A stretch of DNA of 64,000 bases from Flavisolibacter longurius (GTDB lineage Bacteria; Bacteroidota; Bacteroidia; Chitinophagales; Chitinophagaceae), in assembly GCA_014163555.1 (NCBI GenBank), contig JACJGO010000006.1, positions 124,001 through 188,000 of the forward strand, given 5' to 3'. Shown here one piece after another: positions 1 through 8,545 of the stretch (position 1 is its first letter; each line of letters opens with the position of its first letter). The notes beneath the pieces were generated by a model. The model worked only from the letters and a program-made list of their open reading frames with translations, did not search any database and was not told the origin of the DNA. The position numbers and the translations under genes are program-made.

Positions 1-786
1 ACCATTCACCCACGTCCATTCGGCTGTTAAGGGGTCATATCGCCATAGAACGTTCTCCAACAACCAAAGCTTGCCATTGGCATCTGTCCAGGTCAGGTCA
101 GGATCGAAGATGGTAGAGCCGTAGGTGTTAGAGCTATGACCCTGTGGCGCCGGGAAGTTTTCGGTTGAAGGCACCCCTTTAGTTCCGTATCGAGGATCTA
201 TGTAGGTCTGAAACCCGCCTGCCATACCTCCACCATACACCAAACCGCCGCCCATCCAGGTCCATTTTAGTGTGGCCGGGTTGAATCTCCAAAAGTCGTT
301 ATATAGCGCATAATAGCGTTCCCTGCCATATCCTCCCATCAGCCACAAGTAACCATCTTTATCTGTCCAACTAAGGGCTCCTCTTCTTGGACCAGGACTT
401 GACCCACCCGTAGCACTTTGCGAAAACACAAAGTGTCCCTGTCCACCGCTCACCCAGGTCCACTCATTGGTTTTTGGATTATACTTCCACATATCGCCGT
501 AATACCCATCTGCATAAAACCCCGAGGCAGCTACATAGCCACCAAACATCCACAGGTTCCCTTCTTTGTCTGTCCACTCGGCCGCATCAATTCTTGCAGG
601 TGGTTTGTTGTTCACAGAAGGCACCCCTCGGGTACCATACACATCCAACGGCCCTAATGGTATTTGTTCATTGAAGCAGCATTGGGCCACAGAGTCGCCA
701 CTCATCCAGGTCCACTGGTTATCCTGCGGCAAAGCAGTGGCAAATGCACTAGATGCGAGCAGCAGCAAAAAGTAGATCTTTTTCAT
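1..786 (-). CDS. Secreted kelch-type beta-propeller protein, 3' end cut by window
   Basis: An open frame of 262 codons without a stop runs off the left edge, beginning at ATG 784-786. The first 20 residues (MKKIYFLLLLASSAFATALP) are a clear signal peptide. After it come repeating pairs of motifs: a WTW(M/V)xG strand (NEWTWVSGG, LKWTWMGGG, AEWTWVNG) and a D(K/A)xGxLW(M/L)xGGY strand, with MWKYNP / FWRFNP / LWRYDP turns between them. This spacing is typical of kelch or galactose-oxidase-type propeller blades. About three to four blades are visible. Function is unknown; in this phylum such proteins are exported and often carry a type IX sorting tail, which would lie outside the window. Confidence 0.85.
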   Translation of the reverse strand, partial: MKKIYFLLLLASSAFATALPQDNQWTWMSGDSVAQCCFNEQIPLGPLDVYGTRGVPSVNNKPPARIDAAEWTDKEGNLWMFGGYVAASGFYADGYYGDMWKYNPKTNEWTWVSGGQGHFVFSQSATGGSSPGPRRGALSWTDKDGYLWLMGGYGRERYYALYNDFWRFNPATLKWTWMGGGLVYGGGMAGGFQTYIDPRYGTKGVPSTENFPAPQGHSSNTYGSTIFDPDLTWTDANGKLWLLENVLWRYDPLTAEWTWVNG

Positions 787-1485
787 GTATGGATTGTTTA
801 TGATTAAGGGGAGAACTATATATAATACCAGTTGCAATTACCTATAAAACATCGGTTTCAGGCAATTTGCAAATTGCTTTCAGGAAATTGACCGGGCCGC
901 AGGCTTATACATTGGCCTTTCGTTTTAGATATGAAAACTTTACGAAGCAGCAGCGAAATTGGAGGCTTATGATTTATCCAGGGAAGTTGGTAAAAACACA
1001 TGGTTATATATTTGAGAATTACAAGAAATGAGTCTGTATCAAAAATGAATGTTCCGGTGCTATGCAGATGGTATTCGCCTTAACTAGAGAATAGAGTGGT
1101 TAATTTCACTGGAGATGGAAGCAAGAATGTTGGAATCGAATATCCTTAATTTTTCGAATAAGAAAAAATATTTATAGCAGATAGCAGGTTACAGCACCTT
1201 CTCCAGAAGAATTATTTCCAACATATTAGCCGTTGAAAATAGTATGGCTACCATACTATAATTTAAGATGAAGTTACTTTCTTCTACTGAGAATACTTTA
1301 AAACGCAGCTAATAAAATCTATGTCCTTTTACAATATGACTGTACAGAGTAAAAGAATGAAGCGTAGAATTTTTTTTAGTATGGTTCATGGTCAAATCTT
1401 CTATAGAAGAGAAGTCCTTGTTGCCGTTTAGGAAAATTTACACCATCCGGAAAATGAGTAGAGAGAATTGCCTGATTTCTCGTTA
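787..1485. other. Gene-free, AT-rich gap of 699 bases
   Basis: No convincing gene is seen on either strand. The base composition is visibly richer in A+T than the flanking genes. A perfect 9-base inverted repeat lies at 1239-1259. Around 930-1010 one short frame reads KLYEAAAKLEAYDLSREVG before a stop, which looks protein-like, but it is closed on both sides and could be a gene remnant or chance. Confidence 0.5.
1239..1259. repeat. Perfect inverted repeat (hairpin)
   Basis: ATAGTATGG, loop CTA, then CCATACTAT: nine paired bases with a three-base loop. It has no T-run on either side, so it is not an obvious terminator. It could be an operator or a remnant of a mobile element end. Confidence 0.5.
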
Positions 1486-2142
1486 CTACATATCTGCCGC
1501 AAGCAATTGTTTGTTAAACCCTGCAGCGACCAGCTTTTCATAAGCCTCCCATACATTTTGCGGAATTTCCTGGTAGGTCTGAAAGCCTTTTGCGGGGTAA
1601 AGTTTAATGCGTTGCAGATCTCCCACCATAATATTGATTACATGTTCCATTGGAATTTCATCGGTGGGATAGTCTTCAAAAGAAATCTGCGGTGAGGTCA
1701 CAACAAAGTTTTTTCCCGGCCAGGCTTTTTCAAACGTGGCTAAGCTGCGCCGCTCCATGTAAGGCTTTTGCACAACAATAAACGATTGCAGATCGAGGCC
1801 TTTTTCCTCCAGCAACTGGCGCACAAACCGAATATTTTCCCCGGTATTGGTGGAGCGGTTTTCTACAAGTATCGCTTCCCGGGGAACACCCTTTTGCACG
1901 GCGATGTTGGCAAAAAGCTCCGCTTCTGTTTGCGTCCACATGTTTTCGGTAAGGCGGCCAAGCCCTCCGGAAAATATCAGCAGCGGGGCCCAGCCTTCAT
2001 GATACAGCGCAGCAGCCCTTTCGGCTACACGGGTGTCATGACTGCCCAATGTCAGAATGCAATCAGAAGGTACCAGGGTATGGTTCACATGATGGTAATC
2101 CCAAATGATTTTAGCCAGCGAAAGAACGTCTATGTTGTGCAT
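1486..2142 (-). CDS. YdcF/DUF218-family protein
   Basis: 218 residues, ATG start, full length for the family. The order of motifs fits DUF218: an early segment CILTLGSHDTRVAERAAALY, then LLIFSGGLGR, then NIAVQKGVP and the ENRSTNTGENIRF helix, then a hydrophobic strand SFIVVQKPYMERRS. It lacks the N-terminal membrane segments of the long SanA-type members and so is probably cytoplasmic, like E. coli YdcF. The family binds nucleotide-like ligands, but no reaction is settled. It is 82 bases downstream of an unknown gene on the same strand and may share its transcript. Confidence 0.85.
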   Translation of the reverse strand: MHNIDVLSLAKIIWDYHHVNHTLVPSDCILTLGSHDTRVAERAAALYHEGWAPLLIFSGGLGRLTENMWTQTEAELFANIAVQKGVPREAILVENRSTNTGENIRFVRQLLEEKGLDLQSFIVVQKPYMERRSLATFEKAWPGKNFVVTSPQISFEDYPTDEIPMEHVINIMVGDLQRIKLYPAKGFQTYQEIPQNVWEAYEKLVAAGFNKQLLAADM

Positions 2143-2224
2143 AACCCGAATGTAAGGGCAATTCCGTTTTCTTTGAAAGGCTCTGACTATGCCAGAAAAC
2201 AGAATCCAGAAGAAATGAAACGTT

Positions 2225-2704
2225 TTATCCTGCCGCCATATTGGTTTTTATAGCCTGCGTGTAGATATCCTGGTGCTGGCCAGCCACCGGTTTGGTGTGG
2301 CAGATAGAGGCGTATTCGTGCAGGGCTTTCGTCTTCTGCAGCATGGCTGACTTATTTGATTCTGCCAAATGCGTCAAAAATGAAACCATCACATCTTCAA
2401 ACGGCTTCCAGTTGGTGGTGCGGATAGCGCTGTGATTATCCTGGCTCATTTTAATCTCGGAAAGCTGCAGTGAACCCATTTCTCCTCTTTTGAAATAAGC
2501 TGTAAACAGCCTGAAGCCGTCAAAGTAAAAATCTACTGCAGTGGGAAAATAAAACTGGAAACGGATGCGCGGCTGTGGATGCAGCAAGATCCACTGATCA
2601 AATTCTTTTTTATTCAGAATAAAAAGTTCAAGGATTTCTTTTTCAGCTTTCGTAACGGTAAGCCGGTGGGAAGCAGGCTGAAAAAAACGTTTCAGGTTGA
2701 TCAT
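2225..2704 (-). CDS. Hypothetical protein, 159 residues
   Basis: Not recognised. ATG start at 2704; no signal peptide or membrane segment. The N-terminal half is rich in aromatic residues and beta-prone (IRFQFYFPTAVDFYFDGFRLF); the C-terminal half is predicted helical. It probably acts in the cytoplasm. It sits upstream of the YdcF-like gene on the same strand, and a strong terminator separates it from the oxidoreductase gene upstream, so transcription should start in the short gap between them. Confidence 0.65.
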   Translation of the reverse strand: MINLKRFFQPASHRLTVTKAEKEILELFILNKKEFDQWILLHPQPRIRFQFYFPTAVDFYFDGFRLFTAYFKRGEMGSLQLSEIKMSQDNHSAIRTTNWKPFEDVMVSFLTHLAESNKSAMLQKTKALHEYASICHTKPVAGQHQDIYTQAIKTNMAAG

Positions 2705-2778
2705 AGCAGAGGATTTGGATTGGCTGTAAATATAGCAGCGGGACCGGAAAATGTCAAACAGAAAATCACCGATAAAAA

Positions 2779-2808
2779 AAGAGGCTCAAAGCTGAGCCTC
2801 TTTTTTCT
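2779..2808. terminator. Bidirectional rho-independent terminator
   Basis: GAGGCTCA, loop AAGC, TGAGCCTC at 2781-2800, flanked by an A-run on the left and a T-run on the right, so it works in either direction. It lies directly after the stop codon of the minus-strand oxidoreductase gene. Confidence 0.85.
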
Positions 2809-4339
2809 ATTCCTTTGCCAGGGATTCTACTTCCACTTTCTCCAATCCCCTGTGTGCAGGTCCTGTGATCACATCGCCATTAATGTTGTACCGTGCGCCA
2901 TGGCAGGGACAATCCCAGGATTTTTCTGCACTGTTCCAGTCCACAACACATTTAGCATGGGTACATACAGGATTCAGTGCGTAAATAGCGCCGGTTTCAT
3001 CTTTGTACACCGCCAGCGTTGATCCTTCGTACTTAACAAGCCTGCCTTCGCCGGCAGCAATTTCTGCCAGTCCTTCGATCTTTTCGGCCCCAAGCCGCTT
3101 GCCTACAAACTGCGCCACCACATCGGCATTTTCTTTTACAAACTCCATAAATCCGGCAACCGGTTTCACCCGGCCTGGCCGGAAGAGGTCTGCGTATTCG
3201 CTTTCCCCTTTTGTAATCAGATCGGTTAACGTAATGGCAGCAATATGGCTGTAGGTAATGCCGTTGCCGCTGTAGCCCGTAGCTACGTAAACATTTTCCG
3301 AACCGCCCGGCAAGTGACCGATATAGGCCAATCCATCCGAAGGTTCAAAATATTGCGACGACCAGCGGTGGGTAACGGCTTCTACATCAAAATGCTGGCG
3401 GGCATGGGCAATCAGGTTATTGAAACAGGCATCCGTATTTTCCTTATGCGCCGTTTTATGATCTTCGCCACCGATGATCAGGTACTTGGTTCCGTCGATT
3501 TCCTGCGAACGATAATAGTGATACGGATCATACATATCGTAAGCGAGTGAATTTGGATAACGGTTATCGGCAAGCTTTACCGCAATGGCATAACTGCGAT
3601 AAGGTGCATTGCGAAAATGCAGCAGGTTAATGTGTGGCGGAATATGCGTAGCATATACAAGGTGCTTTGCCCGGATGTTTCCCCCTGTTGTTTTTACTTC
3701 ATGCCAGTCATCTTGTTTATCAGAACTTTCAACGCGACAGTTTTCCAGAACGGTTCCTCCCAGGTCGGTAAAGGCTTTGGCCAGCGCTGCTACATATCGC
3801 GTTGGATGCACCTGGGCCTGCCGCCGGAAAAGAGCTGCTTTTACAAAAGGCACCGGCACAGTGATCTTATCTACCCATTCCACTTCCACACCGGCTTTTT
3901 TGGAAGCTTCGTAAATTTTTTCCAGTTCTTCCGCCTGTTGTTCATCAACGGCAAAGAGATAGCCGTTTTTTTCTTCAAAACCACAGTCGATGTTGTACTC
4001 CAGTACGTGTTGCTGAAAAAGGTCCCTCGCCCTATTCGTAGCGCTGGCAACCAGCTTAGCGGCATCTGCACCAAAATCACTTTCGATCTGGTCGTAACTG
4101 GTGTCGAAGAATGTATTGATGTGCGAGGTGGTGCCTCCGGTGGTGCCAAAACAAAGTGTATGCGCTTCGGCAACGGCACATTGTAAACCCTTTTTTTGTA
4201 ACAGCAATGCGGTAGTGACACCGGTAATGCCACCGCCTACGATCAGTACGTCAAAACTATTTCCCATTTGTCCTGCGGGAAGGCTAACGCCCCCAACGGT
4301 ATCCTGCCATAAGCTAATGGTTGCCCCGTCTCTTTTCAT
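2807..4339 (-). CDS. FAD-dependent oxidoreductase with C-terminal Rieske [2Fe-2S] domain
   Basis: 510 residues from the ATG at 4339. A longer frame to 4414 exists, but its extra 25 residues (many C, Y, R) look non-coding. Near residue 30 lies the dinucleotide-binding strand VLIVGGGITGVT, followed by a DadA/glycine-oxidase-type fold with the GTTGGTTSH segment and a late ATGYSGNGITY motif. The last ~90 residues are a Rieske domain: Cys459-Thr-His461 and Cys477-Pro-Cys-His480, giving the two Cys and two His cluster ligands. Such fusions are known in bacteria and are thought to be amine or amino-acid oxidases that pass electrons through the cluster; the substrate is unknown. No signal peptide, so cytoplasmic. 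Divergent from a small secreted protein gene. Confidence 0.9.
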   Translation of the reverse strand: MKRDGATISLWQDTVGGVSLPAGQMGNSFDVLIVGGGITGVTTALLLQKKGLQCAVAEAHTLCFGTTGGTTSHINTFFDTSYDQIESDFGADAAKLVASATNRARDLFQQHVLEYNIDCGFEEKNGYLFAVDEQQAEELEKIYEASKKAGVEVEWVDKITVPVPFVKAALFRRQAQVHPTRYVAALAKAFTDLGGTVLENCRVESSDKQDDWHEVKTTGGNIRAKHLVYATHIPPHINLLHFRNAPYRSYAIAVKLADNRYPNSLAYDMYDPYHYYRSQEIDGTKYLIIGGEDHKTAHKENTDACFNNLIAHARQHFDVEAVTHRWSSQYFEPSDGLAYIGHLPGGSENVYVATGYSGNGITYSHIAAITLTDLITKGESEYADLFRPGRVKPVAGFMEFVKENADVVAQFVGKRLGAEKIEGLAEIAAGEGRLVKYEGSTLAVYKDETGAIYALNPVCTHAKCVVDWNSAEKSWDCPCHGARYNINGDVITGPAHRGLEKVEVESLAKE

Positions 4340-4458
4340 GGTTTTTTGCCGGTACCTGTAAAAAAACAATGCCCGCTTTTGTGCACAAATTGGGTAATGG
4401 CACAGAGTATGCACTTTAGTAAATGTGAAGATGATTTTTTAATGATAAATGTGAAGCG

Positions 4459-4854
4459 ATGAAAAAAGTGTTGGTAGCGTTGGCGTTCTTTCTCACGATG
4501 CATACGGCCGTAGAAGCGCAGAAGAAATATGATTTTGAAAACCTGAAAGGCAGTTGGCGAAACAAGCAGGGTGCAGGATTGGATATTGTGGACAGCAACA
4601 CGATCTACATTGTGTATGGCGAGCAGAAAAGAAAAGTAACAGACAGTCGTGCCGATTTCAGCAAGTCGCCTGTATGGCTTGATCTGGCAGTAAAAGATTC
4701 TACGCAGGTGATCACCTTAAAAAGCCTTTTGCTCTTTGTAAGCGATGACCTGATCCAGTGGCAGGTGTTTGACAGCGAAACCAGGCCTGCCTACTTCAGC
4801 ATGGACCGCGGTGATATGTTCTTTCTGAAGCGGGTATCGGAAATGATCAACTGA
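4459..4854 (+). CDS. Small secreted hypothetical protein
   Basis: 131 residues. Residues 1-21 form a signal peptide ending at VEAQ. The mature part is about 110 residues, beta-rich, starting FENLKGSWRNKQG and ending with a charged tail; the lipocalin-like 'LKGSW' opening suggests a small barrel, but no known family is certain. It stands alone between a divergent oxidoreductase gene and a convergent hypothetical gene. Confidence 0.75.
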   Translation: MKKVLVALAFFLTMHTAVEAQKKYDFENLKGSWRNKQGAGLDIVDSNTIYIVYGEQKRKVTDSRADFSKSPVWLDLAVKDSTQVITLKSLLLFVSDDLIQWQVFDSETRPAYFSMDRGDMFFLKRVSEMIN

Positions 4855-5070
4855 TAATCCTGCAGGCACACCTTTTACAAACAGCCATGGAATCGTGGAA
4901 GAAAGTCCGTTTGTTACCTTGTAAAGTGAAAGCGCTTGAATCGAAGACCTGAAAGGTTGTTGTAGATTATACGATCGATGTTTTCTTCGTTATCAAAATG
5001 CCGGATTGATTAGAACAGTAGAGAAGGGTAATGTAGATGCAGCCTTACCTTTCATCTGGTATCGGCACAA

Positions 5071-5376
5071 TTACCATTTTTCCTCATCTGATTGTGCAGG
5101 AGGACTTTGAAAGCTTGCAAACGTTTTTCTTTTTTCTTCCTGACGCTGAATAAGCAGATCAGCCAGCAGGTCGCCGGCATCCGTGCCGGGATGTTGCTGC
5201 AACATATTTTTGACCTTTGCTTCGGATACATCTACCCGGTAGAGAATCTGTACCAGTGCACCAAAATCATTGAGCAGGAATTGATTGAGAACCTGCGACA
5301 GCCGGGTCCTGATAGCATCTTTCCGCTCAGCAGGCATTGTTTCCTGCCATTGCTCTAAAAGGGGCCAAACTTCCAT
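5071..5376 (-). CDS. Hypothetical helical protein, 101 residues
   Basis: Not named with certainty. It is a compact helical cytoplasmic protein (VLNQFLLNDFGALVQILYRVDVSE, VKNMLQQHPGTDAGDLLADLLI) with a charged C-terminal tail. The pattern resembles short uncharacterised proteins common in Bacteroidota. It starts at ATG 5374-5376 and runs divergent from the outer-membrane protein gene at 5482. Confidence 0.7.
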   Translation of the reverse strand: MEVWPLLEQWQETMPAERKDAIRTRLSQVLNQFLLNDFGALVQILYRVDVSEAKVKNMLQQHPGTDAGDLLADLLIQRQEEKRKTFASFQSPPAQSDEEKW

Positions 5377-5481
5377 ACGACAAAGCTAACCCTACTTATC
5401 CCGGTATAAGACCGTTAATCCTGAAAAAAAGCAAAAGTCTACGAAGGCTGCCGTATCATTGGCGATCTGAAACAACTGTGC

Positions 5482-8268
5482 ATGAAGAAGCTTGTCTTTA
5501 TTTTTTTACTGGGGCTTAGCAGCCTCTTTGGTTTTTCCCAAGGGAGCATCAAGGGAAAACTGGTGGATTCGTCGGGAAAGACCCCGCTTGCTCTGGCCAC
5601 TGTCACTGTGTTTGAAGCCGCCGATACTACACTTGTTACTTATCGTTTAAGCAATCCGGAAGGTGAATTCAAAGTACCGGGTATTCCGCTCAACAAAGCG
5701 TTTCGTGTTGTGGTAACTTTTTCCGGCTACGAAGCCTTCCGCAAAGAATTTACTCTCACCGGCGAAGAACCCCTGGATATGGGCAACATCCGCATGGAAC
5801 CAACCTCTAAATCCCTGGATGAGATCATCTTGGTGGCGGAACGGCCTCCCGTCACCGTACGAAGAGATACCATTGAATTTAATGCCTCTTCTTTTAAAAC
5901 ACTTCCTACCTCGCTGGTAGAAGACCTTTTGCGCAAACTGCCCGGCGTGCAGGTTGACCGCGATGGCAACCTCACTGCTAATGGCCGCCGTGTGAACCGC
6001 ATTATGGTGGACGGAAAATCTTTTTTTGGTGATGATCCCAAAATGGCTACCCGCAACCTGCCGGCCAATGTAATCGACAAGGTTCAGGTAACGGAAGACA
6101 AAGATGAAATTGCCCGCAACAGCGATGGTGATTTGACCAACGTGGGCCAGGTAATCAACCTCACCCTTAAAAAAGGCGTAAAAAAGGGCTGGTTTGGAAA
6201 GCTCTACGCAGGTGCCGGCACCAAGGACCGCTACGAATTGGGCGGAATTGCCAACATCTATCGCGATACGCTGCAGCTAAGTGTGATTGGCTTTAGCAAT
6301 AATATGAACCGCAGCGGCTTTTCGTTTAAAGAAGTGCAGGACATCGGCGGCTTTAACCGCAGCGGGGCCCAGTCTATCATGATCTCGAACCGCGGTGGCC
6401 AAACGGGTTTTGCTTTGAACGGCATTTCCTTTGGCGGGCTGGATGCCGGTATTGCCCGAACCACCGGTGGCGGCTTCAATCTGAATCATGCACCGAACCG
6501 CAACAAATCATTTTTCCTGCAATACTTTTTCGGCAATTCGGTAAACAATGTTATTCAGACCAACAACGTGCAACAGTTTTTTAACGATACCACGGTTAAC
6601 ATCCTGACCCGCACCAACAACAACCGCGAAGCGCAAACGCATAATGTGGGTGCCGGCGCCAACCTGAAACCCGATTCGCTGACCGATATTAACTTCCGGG
6701 CCAGCTATGCGTATTCTTCCAGCGCCGATCATATCAATGCACTGGTGAATGTTGTCAACAATAAAACCGGGCAACTTAGCGAAGGCGAAGGTGTGCAGCG
6801 CAACCGCAATTTTACCAACAACTACAACCACAACATTTTTATTACGCGTCGCTTTCGGGCAAAAAAGGGCCGGACGCTGAATTTTTCCAATTACGCTTAT
6901 TACAACAGCAACCTGCAGCGCTACATTACTGAAGCGCAGAATAATTATTTTTATCCGCTGGCATACGACAGCGATTTCAGCCAGTTGCGCCGCCAGGAAG
7001 TGCCTTCGCTCTCGGTGAACACCAACCTAAATTTCAGCGAGCCATTGAGCAAAGCGCTGACCTTCCGCTTCAACAACCAATACCAGTACCTGCAGGATAT
7101 CCAGGACGTAGGTATCTATTACCGCGATGCCAAAAACAATTACGACCTGTTGGACGAAGCCCAGGCCCGGGGTTTTGAACGTGACCAGCACCGGGTGAAT
7201 TCATACGTGGGCCTGTCGTACAAAATAAAACAGGTAACGCTTTCAGCCGGTGTAAACAACCTGTGGCAATCGATCAACAACGAGTTTAAAAAAGTGGCGG
7301 CACCAACGCGTACAACATTGTTTGATGTGCTGCCTTCGTTTTCGCTCAACTGGAAACAACTTTCTGCCCAGGTGAACCGCAGTGTAACGGCGCCTTCCAT
7401 CAACAACCTGATACCGGTTCCTGACAGTACCAATCCATTTTTTATTCGTTACGGCAACCCGGATCTGAAACCGGCCCGTCGCACCTCTTTTTATGTGAGC
7501 AATTTCAACTTTCTGCAGGGCTCCGGTACCAGTTACAACATCTATTTGAACGGAACCTTTACCGATGACGATGTGGTGATGAGCCGCACGGTATTGGCCA
7601 ACGGCGTGCAGGTAACGAAACCGGTCAACGCCAGTGGCAGCTTTAATCTGTATGCGGGAATCGGCTTTGGCAAAGAGTTTAAGAACCAGCAGAAATTTAT
7701 TTTCTCGTTCCGCTTTTCGCCCTACATGAATTACGACAGGCGCAAGCTGATTGTGAACAACAATGTAAGCACGGCTTCTACGCTGGGCATAGGCCCCAAT
7801 TTCAACCTGAGTTTTAACTGGAACGATAAAGTGGAAATGCGCCCGATGTACAATCCCAGCATTAACCGCACTACCTACACTGATCCTGCCTTTAAAAACA
7901 TCCAAGCCATTACGCATTACCTCGAAAATGAGCTGATCATTCGCCTGCCGGCCAAACTGGTTTGGGAAACGAATATTGCTTACCGTTATAACAGCGAAGT
8001 GGCTCCGGGGTTGCCGAAAGAAAACCTGCTTTGGAACGCTGCCGTTACACTGCTTATGCTGAAAGATGAGGTGGGTATGCTGAAGTTGGGTGTATTTGAC
8101 ATTCTCAACCGCAACAATGGGTTTTACCGCTTCACCTCACAAAACCAGATCACCGATCAGCAAACCAATGTGCTGCAGCGGTACGCATCGCTATCCTTTA
8201 CCTACAACATCCGCAACATGGGTGCCGGTAAAAAAGTGGGAGGGAGAGACCGGTTGTTTATTTTCTAG
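5482..8268 (+). CDS. TonB-dependent-receptor-like outer-membrane barrel (OMP_b-brl_3 type)
   Basis: 928 residues. Residues 1-19 are a signal peptide. Residues 20-110 form a carboxypeptidase-regulatory-like beta sandwich (GSIKGKLVDSSGKTPLALAT). Residues ~115-220 form a plug-like region with LLRKLPGVQVDRDGNLTANG and IMVDGKSFFGDDP. The rest is a barrel rich in alternating aromatic and Asn/Ser strands, ending RDRLFIF. No SusD partner follows, unlike the SusC gene at 44.9 kb, so this is the stand-alone type and its cargo is unknown. The C-terminus ends in an aromatic residue, as expected for BAM-dependent insertion. Confidence 0.9.
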   Translation: MKKLVFIFLLGLSSLFGFSQGSIKGKLVDSSGKTPLALATVTVFEAADTTLVTYRLSNPEGEFKVPGIPLNKAFRVVVTFSGYEAFRKEFTLTGEEPLDMGNIRMEPTSKSLDEIILVAERPPVTVRRDTIEFNASSFKTLPTSLVEDLLRKLPGVQVDRDGNLTANGRRVNRIMVDGKSFFGDDPKMATRNLPANVIDKVQVTEDKDEIARNSDGDLTNVGQVINLTLKKGVKKGWFGKLYAGAGTKDRYELGGIANIYRDTLQLSVIGFSNNMNRSGFSFKEVQDIGGFNRSGAQSIMISNRGGQTGFALNGISFGGLDAGIARTTGGGFNLNHAPNRNKSFFLQYFFGNSVNNVIQTNNVQQFFNDTTVNILTRTNNNREAQTHNVGAGANLKPDSLTDINFRASYAYSSSADHINALVNVVNNKTGQLSEGEGVQRNRNFTNNYNHNIFITRRFRAKKGRTLNFSNYAYYNSNLQRYITEAQNNYFYPLAYDSDFSQLRRQEVPSLSVNTNLNFSEPLSKALTFRFNNQYQYLQDIQDVGIYYRDAKNNYDLLDEAQARGFERDQHRVNSYVGLSYKIKQVTLSAGVNNLWQSINNEFKKVAAPTRTTLFDVLPSFSLNWKQLSAQVNRSVTAPSINNLIPVPDSTNPFFIRYGNPDLKPARRTSFYVSNFNFLQGSGTSYNIYLNGTFTDDDVVMSRTVLANGVQVTKPVNASGSFNLYAGIGFGKEFKNQQKFIFSFRFSPYMNYDRRKLIVNNNVSTASTLGIGPNFNLSFNWNDKVEMRPMYNPSINRTTYTDPAFKNIQAITHYLENELIIRLPAKLVWETNIAYRYNSEVAPGLPKENLLWNAAVTLLMLKDEVGMLKLGVFDILNRNNGFYRFTSQNQITDQQTNVLQRYASLSFTYNIRNMGAGKKVGGRDRLFIF

Positions 8269-8280
8269 TATCCCACTGTT

Positions 8281-8545
8281 CCCCTGAAGGGGAGACTTAG
8301 GTTTGTTAGACTGTTTATTCTTCAGTCTTTCAATAAGCAATAACTTTCAATCAATAAAAAATGCCTGTTCTATGTATAGGCATTTTTCTTTTTTTGTCCT
8401 AAGCTTTAGTGATATTATGTATCATCCGTTGCGTCGCACTCTTGTGCGACCGGTAATTCTATTCAGCAAGAAGGCAAAAAAATTCTTCTGTCAGAAATAT
8501 TGAAACATAAAAAGGTTTAATCGATCTAAGTCTCCCCTTCAGGGG
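8281..8545. repeat. MITE-like element bounded by 20-base perfect inverted repeats
   Basis: The left arm at 8281-8300 (CCCCTGAAGGGGAGACTTAG) is the exact reverse complement of 8526-8545. Each arm also contains its own CCCC/GGGG mini-hairpin. Between them lie a strong hairpin terminator (8356-8387) and a 7-base GTCGCAC/GTGCGAC hairpin (8433-8450). No transposase is present. The right arm overlaps the 3' end of the minus-strand gene and supplies its last codons and stop. Confidence 0.7.
8356..8394 (+). terminator. Rho-independent terminator after the barrel gene
   Basis: AAAAATGCCT (8356-8365) pairs with AGGCATTTTT (8378-8387), followed by CTTTTTTT. Strong on the plus strand, and the first good stop signal after the gene ending at 8268. 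Confidence 0.8.

Noticed and set aside
4340-4414. Longer N-terminus of the Rieske-FAD oxidoreductase
   Set aside because: The extra 25 residues are rich in Cys/Tyr/Arg and do not form a signal peptide; the ATG at 4339 gives the usual distance to the FAD motif.
5482-8268. SusC assignment for the 928-residue barrel
   Set aside because: It lacks the SusC signature and a SusD neighbour; the sequence fits the stand-alone OMP_b-brl_3 receptor type better.
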